From Larimichthys crocea (taxonomy: Eukaryota; Chordata; Actinopteri; Sciaenidae), in contig NC_040026.1 of NCBI RefSeq assembly GCF_000972845.2, positions 372,885 to 436,884 of the forward strand: a stretch of 64,000 bases of DNA, written 5' to 3'. This document shows, piece after piece, positions 50,001 through 62,200 of the stretch. The position numbers were made by a program, and so were the translations under genes. Every line of letters begins with the position of its first letter. The stretch's first letter is position 1. The notes under the pieces were generated by a model that was not told the DNA's origin, searched no databases, and saw only the letters and a program-made list of their open reading frames with translations.

Positions 50001-53000
50001 CCATTTGCGCTTCACAAACACTGTCAAAGGACGATGTCCCCGGATTCTTCACTTTCTTCGCCCTCACAAGATCCACATACTTCACAATGGACGGCCACAC
50101 TTCCAATGCTCTTTCAACAGCAGGCAGGTTTTCCAACCACCTATGCCCGCAGAAAGGCAAGGGGAATGTTGAGCATTCAGTTGCAGAGCTGAAATCTTCT
50201 CTTCTGGCTGGTGCGCATTGGAAGAGATAATGAAGTGCTTTCAGCACCTTTTCCACGATCCACATTTCAAATCCACCCTTAAATGAGTTATGCAATGTGT
50301 GCAAGCCACAGCTTCCTGCAATTTGTATTTGCATCCCAGCAAATTGTTCCCCATGCTCTTTTTGCGGAAGACTGACAAACTTCCAATTGACTGAAGGCCC
50401 ATCCATTGATAAGGACAGCATGTTCCTGAGATTCAGATCTTTAGTACACTCCTAGAGTGAAAAATACAAAATCATAAAATCATTTATATACACTTCATGA
50501 AATAATGAGAATAGGAATATTTCTTTATTACCAATTGGGTCATTGTTTTTGTTAGCAGAAGTCAGGTGGTGCACCCACAGCTAATGCCAATATTGTACTA
50601 AATTATTATTACTTTTTTTTGCAGGATTACATGAAAAACATTCCTACAGTGCAAATGAAATATGTTGTACAATTTATTAATATACAAACTTCACAGTGAT
50701 TTTTTTTTGGTTTCCCCAATCAAACTATTTATTTATATACCACATTTATCAATCAATGTGCTTGGAAATACAGCAACATCAAAAGTTGAGAGCATACCTT
50801 GAAGTTTTCCAGCAAGTCCTCAGCAGTTGAGTGGCCCATATACTGAGATCCAAAATACCGGGACTGCACTCGAGAACCAGTCTCATCAGTCACCCAATAC
50901 CTCACGTGAATGTCGAGCTGCTTGCGTTTGGTGGTTCGATTCAAAGATTCATCAAACATGATGACGAAGCTGCCTTGATTGACGGTAGACAGAAGTTCAC
51001 GTTTGATAAATGGAGCCAGACCAAATCGCGCTAGATATGATGTCTTGTCTTTACCACAAGTAAACGATTTGGCATACTCAGAATCGGGGAACATTGCCCG
51101 AAAGACGGTGGCCACATCTTCGTTTGAAGTGTATGAGTGGTGTCGGGTAATCGTCTGCAGAACCCAAAGTATTTCTGCCTTTAACGTAGCGGTTGGAGCG
51201 AATGCAGTGAAAGCATTTGTGCTGGGGCCCGGAGATATGAAAGGCACAGCTGGCCTTGCACTTGCGTTAGTGCCTGTAGTGGCGAACATTCGCAGGGGGA
51301 CTGTTGATTCCTGACTAGCAGCATAGCGTGTGTGCTTTTCTCCTTTCATGTGAGCGTCAAGGGCACTACAGCCCATTGTTCCCAACTTGGTGTCTTTCCG
51401 ACATAATTTACATCGCGCATCATATTCCGACGCTGTTTTTGTTAGCCAACTATTTTATTTCGGCATCTCGAGCCACTTGTCGCTGAACTTGCATTTCCCC
51501 ATCTCGGTTCATGTTCATGTATGCCAGAGAGGTTGAACGTATGCTGCTTATTCCAACCACTTCTTCGTCTGTTCCATTTCATGGCTAAAGCGACACACTG
51601 CCCCCTGTGGTGTGATTCCAGTGCTATTAGACAAACAACGGCTCTATGAGTTTTCAGCATCTTGATAACAAACAACGCTGGCTAAGTAAATCACGTTAGC
51701 GCAGAAAAAAATCAGCGATATGTTTTTTTATTAACCATAGGCTACCTGGATGAAAAATAATACCTACCTTGTGAAATTTAATGCCATACTTCAGAAAATG
51801 GTGAAATATAATGCTTCTTAAGACTTTTTAAGACACATTTTTAAAATAAGACTTTTTAAGACTTTTTAAGGATCCGCGGAGACCCTGGTAATGCCTACAA
51901 ACAGATATGAAATATACATACGTCAAACATGTACAACACACATGGCAGAAGTACAAAACAGAACCTGAAAGAAAAAGAAGAAAAGAGTCCAGTGACAGCC
52001 TATCCATAGGAACACACTTCAAAATGTGCTACACAAGTAGTTAACATATTTTTACAAGAAAAACATCCATGCTGACTGTCACTGACTGTGTGGATACAGT
52101 GTTTGCCCCTTATGAAAACAGCTTGATTTTCAGCTGCTGTATCTTTGCATTCAGTTTGTGTCCATCCAAGTTCATAATGATCTTCTGGAAAAACTTGAAT
52201 GTATACTTGAGGTTTTCGGGAAAGGCTAGATCAAGGGCATAAATGAGCCCAAACAGCATGATGAACCCCATGATGACGCTGCCAACATTGTTGAGGACTT
52301 TTGTGCCCTCAATCACAACTCCCACGTCCTCTGGCTCCTCATGTCCATCTCTTCGGACTGTGTAAATCACCATGACTGTGGTGGCGATGTCCCTCTCTGC
52401 ATCCTCAGCTGCAGTGGACTGAACAACAACACAGAAAACAAAAATAAGTACAATTCTAAACAACAAACAGAAAATCATATAGAAAATATAAATGCACAGT
52501 TACTACATACAGCAGTTTAGAGCAACAGTTCATCAGTTGTCATGGTGAGTAGCAATATAATGTTAGCAGCTTTATGGCCAACATTTTTCAGTTTTAAAAC
52601 TATGCAATTGTAGTGATACCACAGAAAATATTCAGCAAAACTGAATGGAGTGTGAAACCAAATACATCCCCACTTATGAAGGTAGGTGTGTCTGCATGTA
52701 TCTTTGTATGATAACTAGGTTGCAGTAATGTCCTGACTAGTAAATGGAGGTTCCAGAGGACAGGAAATACAGGAAAAACAGAAAAAAGATGAATAACAGT
52801 ATTTTTTATGTTGCGTGTTTACAATTATACTACATGAGAAAGAATTTTAATAAACTTACCAAATATTCCTTGAAAAACACATCTGGGTCTTTACTGACAT
52901 ACATAACAAGGCTTCTTCTCAGGATGCACTCTCCTTAGGTTGATGTCATCACGCTAAAACATGGGTGACAAATAAAGACATCTGGTTATGATAGTGGTGC

Positions 53001-56000
53001 AGGGATTAGAGCAGTCTAAAGATCAGTGTGTTTTTGGGCTGTCATTATATGTGAAAAAATAATTATATAATCAAACTGTAAAAGAAAGCAGACATTAAAT
53101 TGTGAAAAATTATAGCTGCACTAAGTAGGTTTGAGAAATTAGTAAGAGCATGTAAGGTTTTCAAACACTGACCTCCTTCCTTCAGGCCTCCCTCTTGCTG
53201 AGATTAAAAGAATACTTAACCATATTGTTGTTATCATTTGGTTCAAGGACTGTTGCATTTCCATTTTTGTATAAACCAAGCACCACTCAACTTGCAAGCT
53301 GTTTGGTATGATGCATTGCAGTGCATTCTTGTAGTTGGAGATTTCCCCCCTCCCTTTTAGGCAAAAGCAAATTCCACACCTCCTTGTCTCTGATCATGTA
53401 GCACCTATTTCCTCGTGTTATGAAAACACCATATTTCCAGCTGTGAAATACTTCTTTAAATGAGCAGCTACAAACAAGAAAAAAAACTTACCACCACAAT
53501 ACAGTGAAAAGTTAGTTTGATGCATTTATACTAACCAAGTCTGTCATTGCCAGGATGCACTTGATCTTTAGCCCTTTAACTCCTCCTTTGCTTTGGAAGA
53601 TCTGAATCAGTCTGAGAAGTGGTCCATCTGTGACAGGAACTTAGATTTAGTGGCTTCGTGGTGATCTGCAAGAACTCTGCATTCACCTAAAAAATGTTCA
53701 ACAATGCACAGACATGTTACTTGTACTTCCATTAAGGGAAGCAGGGTTATTGCAATACAAATTGCAGCCATTAATCACCATGGACAATAATAACACTTGA
53801 CAACACACAAACATTTACTTACTTCACTCTGCTCAAACAGGGCAGGCCATCTATTTTTGAAGTCTTCTATCATAGGCCTTTGAAATGCTAACTAGCTAGC
53901 TAGCTAGTTCTAGACTGCATCCGTTGCACTTCCACATTCATTATCCTGAAAAGGAGAGTAAAGACAATTAGCACAATTAAAATTGAGCATGTGACAATGA
54001 TGCAGATCATGTGCCAAGCATTAAGTGGGCAGTCTATTACTTACGAACAGTGAGAGGTTGTCTCCAGTAGCTTGGTACTGTTGATGAAACTGCAAAAAAA
54101 TTAGACAAATATTCAGTGCAAGTGATGGGACACTCATAATTTCACCAAGTAGACAGCATTTCACGAGAGCACTTGCCAAGTTTCATATATTTTCCACATA
54201 AAATGTAAAAAACAAGCAGAAAAAATCTTCTTTAAACTCTGGAAACTCCTGTACTGACAAATCCACTTTGTACAGCTACAAGTGGGTGTATTCAAGTGAG
54301 TGGAAGGGGGCATTTGGAAAGGACAAGGAAAAATGTACAGCTACAAAAATGCTGCATATTTCACCATGTCATGAAATCATACCAAATATTCCTTACTTGC
54401 TCTACAGCAGCCACTGTTTGCTTAATTAAGATAATGACTCCAGTAGTTTATTATGTAACGGGGGGCATATTAAGCCGCTGAAGAAACGCATATCGTCACC
54501 TAGTGTTGAGGAGGAGGACACGTTCCCTCACATTCGATTTTATTTTCTCAGATGCATGTAAACTGGCACAAAGACAGAAGTCCAATTAGACGCCATTTTG
54601 AGCATAGCTCGATTAAGCTGTGCATGTACATGTGTGTGTGTGTGTGTGTGGAGGGGGGTTTGGGGTTAAAACAGACTCATTAATTGTAAGAGCTTATATA
54701 ATTCATGTTAATGTACACTTTAAGTAAAAGTTCTGTGGTTATAACACTAGTCTGAGTAACCACAGACACTTAGCCACCTTCATTCTCCCTCATGTATAGC
54801 TAGCCCGCTAGCCAATGTCTGACTTGACGGTAAAATTCGTCTCACTTCACGGTCTTTTCACATCAAGCTTTTAAAAATACAACAAAATCGAGTACTCACC
54901 AGGGAGTGGAATTACAGCAGCTTTCCGTGGCTCTGTAAAGTAAAATCACGCAGGAGAGAGTTGGCAGAAGTTGAGTCAGAAGTCTGAAGAAGGACCAGGA
55001 GAAACGGAGCCTGAGAGCGCGTTGCTTCGCACATGCGGAATGGGCGGTCCCAATTCAAATGAAACACATTTGTTTTGAGTTCATAAATGTCAAGATGAAA
55101 CTATTACGTTACCACAATTAAATGTACATATATTTAGTGTTTACTAGATTTATTTAAGCAAATAAACAACAATTTAATGTGTCACACCAAAGAAGGGCTT
55201 GGATCAGTTTTTTGAGTGTGGACTATTCTTTATCAGAACAAACATTGTTATTTAAATTGTATGTTTCTCATACCATTAGCTGATGTTTGTCGCGGTGATC
55301 TAATTATTTTGAAAAATCTCACTCACAGACAAGAAATACTGGTGTTGTTAAGACAAGTCATGTATTGAATTTAAAATGTTTGGTATTGCTGAGAAACTGA
55401 AAGAGGTTGTTCTGTTAGTTGTGTCACGTCATGCAGTTTTATAGGGCCTTGCTTCATAAAAGAAAAAAAAACAGTCACAGTCTGTCCTCTCACAGCTCTG
55501 AATCACTGCTGTAAATACAGCATTTAGTTATTTATTTCTTGATTGTTTAGAAAATACAGTGTCATTATTCTAAATGCCATTATTCTGAAGAGACAGTTTG
55601 ATTCTCAATATGTAAATTTACTGGCTTAATTATGAACAGGATCCAGTTCAAACAATTTAATGCTGGAAGATCATTTGTTTCTCTGACATCTCTGTTACAC
55701 AAGGTTTGTTTGCTGGACCAGGCAAATAAAGGTCCCGTCTGGCTGTGACCTTGTGAGTTAGTATCCTGAGTTTAGTTTAGACGAGCAAGGTGAGAAAATG
55801 CTCTATGTGCAGCTGTGTGTGTACACAGCCAAGGCGAAACAGTATAAACAGTCTAGTGGCTATCCTGAGACGCCCAATTTTATGCTGGCCTCAGGCTAGC
55901 GGGACTGAATGGAAACCATGGGAAATGAACAGAGACAGAGGCAGAGAATGAAAACAAGAACGAGGGAGACAAAGAGAGATTTTCCCGGCTGAAGGAGCTC

Positions 56001-56190
56001 AGTGGCTGTTGTGGGAAATGAAGAGGGAAATACTGATGAGCCATAAGATGAGCCTGTGGGAGCAGCCAACCTTATTTGATTCTTATTGAAGCCAAGCCTA
56101 TAGACAGCGGCACACTGTCCACCACATGAGGATGGGATTATGAGAGCAGTTTTTTTAAGATACCGCCCATCAGATATTACACACACACAT

Positions 56191-56230
<40 letters not shown>

Positions 56231-59200
56231 TTATATCTGCTGAATAACTACATAATATCGCATGGTTTTTAGCAGATAATAGGGATATATTCCCATGCCA
56301 TTATTGGTTATTACTTGTTAGTAAGAGGTATTTCTGGATTACTCTGACACTGAGGTGTTCACATTACACTCACAGGAGCCATTTGCACTCTGAAAATAGT
56401 TTGACTGAAACAAACCCCACCGGTTCTAAAGCCTTTTTATCTGTGACATCAAGTCGTCACATATGAAATACTCTATACTATAATCCATATAAGACCAACT
56501 CCTCTAGTATTTTCCATATGTAGTATATGTAAGAGGTAACATACAGCTAGTCAGACATAGTTGTGAAATAAATCCAAACAGACAATGATGATTCAGGACA
56601 ATGATGCAAAGAGGACGATGCTGTCATTGACTACTTATACTCGAGTATACTGTGTAAAATGTTTTTAATCGTTTTATCAATACTACACACACCAGACCAA
56701 ATATTCACATTTAACTAATTATAACTAAATAACTAATAATTTTTTTGTATGTATTTTTTTATGTAAGTGATCACAAACCTTTAATTCTAGACATTTTGAA
56801 TGTGTATCCATGACCACAAATAACTCTGACATATATACAATGTTTAATTAGACATGATTGTACTTGTACTGTATATTTTATATTTGTACTTCTCATAATG
56901 AAGCTATAATAAAGCATTTTCTGCCACCAAGAGACAGTATAACAGTAAGTTATCCTGACACACAGTACTGACATATTGCTAACAGTTGTCTGTCTACAAA
57001 TCCAACAGACTCAGAAAAACTAGCATTCATTTGAGGTTTGTGTCACCAAAATCCAGTGTTCTCTCTTTTAGCTCCCTGTTTGGTCTCCACCAACTCCTGA
57101 GACAAATATTTGTCTCTTTAGCTGCTAAATGCTCCACCATGTTCACTTACTGCGTCTCTCTGCTGTTGGACGGGGAGTGTACAGTAGTTTTGCACTGAAT
57201 CTATGTGATGTTTAACCACATACCATGAGCATACCAAAAGATGCTAAACACTTCATTATTCAGTATTGGCTAACTGATGATTCTTTGTTTATTATCACAT
57301 GAGTTAATGGCACATGCAGTCATTTAGTTTTGCATGTACTTTCACTGTTAAAGTCAGCCTGGAACTCTAACAGTTAATACATTTAATGTGGTGTTTTATA
57401 TGTTTGAACTGAATTTGCAGTATTTTGTGTGTCTGCCTTTGTGCATGTGTTTGTGTGTCGTTCAGGCCTGCAGCGATGGCGGTCATCTCTCTGGCTTGTG
57501 GTCAGTACATCCTGGAGCCTCTGTTCATGCCCTGTGATATCCCCCCGCTTGCTATCAAACTGGCCACTGCCATCAGCATAAGTACGTATACCTAGACTAC
57601 CACTACATTTATACGTTAGCATGACAGTATGTCACACAGATTTGATCCTTTTGACCTGCAGTGACCTGGTCTGTAAATACATATTCTTGCATAATAACAG
57701 GAAATAAACTGAAGAAGATAATGTCAGCTGTCCACAAGACAAGTCCCATGACTATCTTTATCTGACCAAAACTGTGCATTAGATAAAAACACAGGCCACG
57801 ACATGAGCAGACACAGCATTTTCACAGCTAGTGAAATTTTCTGAAGTTGGATATCTGAGGGAAAACATTCAGGTTCAGATGTAAAGCTAAAGTTAGTTAT
57901 GTGCAAATGACCTCTTGTCTTTGGTGAACTTTGAGTGGCAACTCGCAGCCTGAACCGATAACAAAGAAGGACATCACCTCGATGGACAAAAGAGACACAT
58001 TCATGGGTCATTTTGAATGTTTTAACTGGCCAAATAGTTGCATGCATGCAAGCATGTCTCAGTGTCACATGGTACAGAATGTTCACACCCTGTCTAATAT
58101 TTAGGCTATGTGCAGTAATAACTTAATAAGCTCTAAACATTTCAGCCCTACATATCTGACCCTAACAAACAAATGGCCAACATGACAGAGAAGAAGTTAT
58201 AATTTTAAATAGAGACCAAACCGATAAACTCCTGCTCCTGACCTCACTCATGAGTTGCCACACACATTATCACAAAATTATGTAGTTTAAAAGGACTAGT
58301 TTTGGGAGCTTTATTCCAGTGTTGATATTTTTTCTTTTCAGTGTCACATTTTCTCAGAAGCTCTTGAATCTGGCCGTCCAATAAAAATTTGAACAGACCT
58401 GAGAACTGCAGTACTGCCAATGTGTAAAATCATTTCATGTGGTATCACAACACATTTTTTGCTTTACGAGTGTCATTCACACCAGTGTTTGCAGAGTCAG
58501 ACTGGTGAGATACTGATATTGGTTATATTTGTGTCACATAGACACAGGACTTTCTATCAGACGACTTGAGAAACGTTATGCACACAACAGACTCTTTTTC
58601 TATGCCTAACCAAACTATAACCTTTTCACAATGTTAACCACGTTATTAATAACAAAGTGACATCGTCCTTTCCTGCAAGTCCAAAACTCAGAAAATGGCA
58701 CACTAAATACAATTCTGATCCTGAGTGGTCATACCCAAACACAAGAAATAATGTGTGGACACAAGAACTGAACAGAACAGAAGTGATCTCATAACACTTT
58801 GATACAGAGCAGGTCTAGACCGTACTCTTTATAATATTATATACAGAGACATAACCAAGCACTTTTCAACAGTGACAAGGACAAACTTCCTTTAAGAGGC
58901 TGAAACCTTGAGCTGAACATGGTAGCTATATAGTGATGGTCATAGAAAAATTAGACAACTAAAAAAATACTCTATAAAGATCATGATGGTGGAACATAAA
59001 CGTCCACCATCGTGACACCCACGTCCTTACTTTCTGCTTTGGTCCATGAAGCTAGCACCTTAGCTGCATTGGTATTTATGTTGTCATTGGACTGGATTAA
59101 TCGTGGACTGCACAGTTTCCCAACAGGAACCTAATTCCTTGGGGCTTCTAGAGTACTGATATAAAACCACACACGTCCACTGGAGATGCTGTGTTTGATC

Positions 59201-62200
59201 TGTACATGTTGTGTTTGTTACAAAAATATCTAATAAATTAACATTTTCCAGGTAAAACAGGCAGCTTCTTTGTCAGCCATATGTCGAATGTACTGAGTAC
59301 TTCTTCACAGTGAGCCAAAGCCATTGTTGGCACATGGATATGACTCACTCCCTTTCTCTGTCCCTGTAGCGTCTGTCATGTACCTGAACAGTATGAGTGT
59401 GACATGGACGGCAAGGATTCAAATCTTCCTCACCTTCAGCAAGCTGCTGGCGATTGCCGCTATCATAGTGCCTGGAATGTACCAGCTCTTCAAAGGTAAC
59501 ACAACTACCTTAGTGTCATGTCCCATAGCCTGTATCTGCAGGATAGTTAGTGGTGTTCAGGAACATTCCTAGACTTCACACAGAGCACTCAGCTGCAACA
59601 ATTAACATGCCACGCTTTGTCTCACACAACAACAAACAATGTCAATATAACCTTGAAGCCTTGCAGGTGGTGACATACAGCTGCTCACAGCAAGCGAGCA
59701 CTCAGACGTTTTACAATGTCTTCACAACACTTCTGGTGTTACAAGAGGCCCCAACCCCAAGCTCATCCCTCAGCCCTGGGCAATATTGTAAAATTAACTG
59801 CAACTGTTATAATACAGCAGATATAGTTACTCATAATTATCTTTCACGTTGCACAGCTGCAGATCTTCATGATTACAGCTGTTCATCCTGCAACCCAGAC
59901 AGCATCATAGTGGTTTATTTCTATTCTGTATCTAAAAGGTAACAAATGCAGCAGGACAGAGAAGGACTCAGGGAGGGTTAGGAGGTTTCTTGTTATGAAA
60001 TTTGATTTTATGGCCATGCAGGATCCTACAAGGGTCAGGTCTGTGTTGGGAACATGGATACAAACATTCATATAAAGAAATATGAAAAAGTAAATATAAA
60101 AGAAATGAAAAGATTGAAAATGTGGTAGGTATTGATGGTAAAGCTGTCGATAATCTAAGCACAAATTATAATTTCATACTTCTTGGTTTTGTTCTGATTG
60201 TTGAACAACATGCTTGTCTTTGATATTCCTGAAACACAGTTTGTGTCTGTTCTAAGAGGTCTGTGTACCGCTGATTAAATCAAAGAAATTAATCAAATTA
60301 TTTGAGGGAATTTATTCTTAATTAATACTCACATTCTATTAACTTGTAGTCTTGACCTGCTTAGCTCAGAGGAAAACCACAAACTGCAGATTCATTTTTT
60401 TATGGAAACAGCCTGCTGGTTCTTTTTCACACAACTTTAGAATTATTAAGAATAATGTTAGTTTCTGTCAGTTTTTGAGTGTCATGTTATTGTCTTATGC
60501 AAGGCAGGCAACTGCCCCTGACCCCAGAGCATATTTATATGAAGGACACAGTTTTTTATTGCCCCTGGGTCTGCCCATTTGTTAGTCTGGTAATATCTAT
60601 GTCCACCTCTGTATGATCACACAATGAACAATTCATAGCTCTCAACAATTCAGTACAACATTAAAGTCTTATTAGATTGTTCTATCTGTTTGTATAAGCA
60701 GCTTCCTTCATGAATGTGAGCTGCATAAAACAGAACACTGATTATATCTGAGCGTGCTTTAATCTGTCTGTAGTACCTGTGCTGTACAGGAATCTATTCC
60801 TCCAAGCTAATAAGACATTGTTAAAACTGATTTTATTATTGGTTATTACGGCTGTGATTGCCCCCGATCTTTTGTATGTAACTATTTGCACAGATTATTC
60901 CATTGCTGCAACAATCCCTCTTCATTTAGAAACAGTTATAAAGCTTCAAACAGTCACCAACAAAAAATGTGTGTGTGTGTGTGTGTGTAGGAGAGACCAC
61001 AAACTTCGAGAATGCATTCGATCTGAGCAAAGTGAAGCTGTCTGGTATGCCATTGGCCTTCTACTCTGGGATGTATGCATACGCTGGATGGTAGGTATGG
61101 TCCTCACACACAAACACAAACAAACAAATACATATGCAAACGCAAGTCATCATGCATTGGCCATGATTTACTATTCACTCATCTTTGGAGGTTATATTAT
61201 AAACTGTTTCCTTTTGCAGGTTCTATTTGAACTTTGTGACAGAGGAGGTAGATAACCCTGAACGGTAAGTTCATGTTTTCATTGTTTCAGTATACTGTGG
61301 GTAATAATCTGTATTTGCTGGATTTAAAACCTAAAGTAAGCACAACCACTGGGAAACACTCTTAAAGCAGCTATAATCATTATTTTTAAATTAACTTGTA
61401 TGCAGGGGAGGTTTTAGGATCAGTGGAGATCATAGACTTAGGCCTGATTCAGACCAAATCCAGTGCTGCAGTAAAAACACAGGTTGTTCCATTCATTTGA
61501 ACTGTGGCTAAGGCAGTGCATGCCGCAGAGTAAAAAAAAAAAGGGGGGGACCTGCAGTGGAGAAGCTGAGCCATGTTCAACTTTTGGAGAAACACAACTG
61601 GTCAAACTGCTCCACAGTCTGAAATGTGACTGAAACTCAGCACGCTCCAGGTGGATTCATGGACTAAACTCTGATACCTGTTGTGTTCTGGCTTGGTATA
61701 TTTCATGTACCCAACCTCTACGTCTGGATCTGACTTGCAGTCTGTGCTGGAAAATAGAGACAGCAAGAAATTTGGCTTGTGTCTGTCTAACCACAGCAGT
61801 GGTCGAGCGATATAGATAGTGAATGAGAGGGCGCCAATAGTGAAATCAGAGAAATAAAAAGTTATTTCTTGATTCTTTCATAGCGGTTACATTCATCACA
61901 AATAAAACACGCCTCCAGCACCCTCCCACACTGCTGCACAATATTGCGTCGAAACGCCTGATTTGGACTAAATATGACCTCAGCCCTGAAGCCTTTGAAC
62001 GAGTCTGAAATCATGTGTCTATTGATATGATTCATTCATATTGCAACATGAATGAGTACTATATGAATACAAACTGTGCAATTAAATATAACAAAATTAT
62101 ATAATATAATATAACATTTATACATTTTAGAATATTATAACAACTATTTTTATTGACATTGTGAGACTTTACCCATATATCAACTATGTATTTATCATTG

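Larger units (their letters stand above)
44215..51887 (-). mobile_element. hAT-like DNA transposon, complete ends, carrying a nested Ty3 element
   Basis: Ends CAGGGTCTCTGC at 44,215 and its inverted match CAGGGTCTCCGC (reading inward from 51,887). Both are flanked by GTAAT (44,210-44,214 and 51,888-51,892), a 5-bp target duplication. Between them a five-exon transposase gene lies on the minus strand with in-phase GT-AG junctions. Excluding the Ty3 insertion the element is about 4.3 kb. hAT elements usually duplicate 8 bp, but groups with 5-6 bp exist. The hATC-like signature supports the superfamily. Confidence 0.75.
29376..57465 (+). other. slc7a11: slc7a11 intron 2 (28.1 kb from exon 2B; 32.4 kb from 2A)
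   Basis: A very large intron filled with transposons on both strands, annotated individually. It begins gtaatg and ends ttgtgtgtcgttcag. Confidence 0.8.
53888..57465. other. Rest of slc7a11 intron 2, no gene recognised
   Basis: Includes ctagctagctagctag (53,890-53,906), TG and CA repeats (54,631-54,650; 56,179-56,228), and a possible non-coding exon of the SAMD3-like fragment near 54,900-54,932 (minus). Nothing else recognised. Confidence 0.4.
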
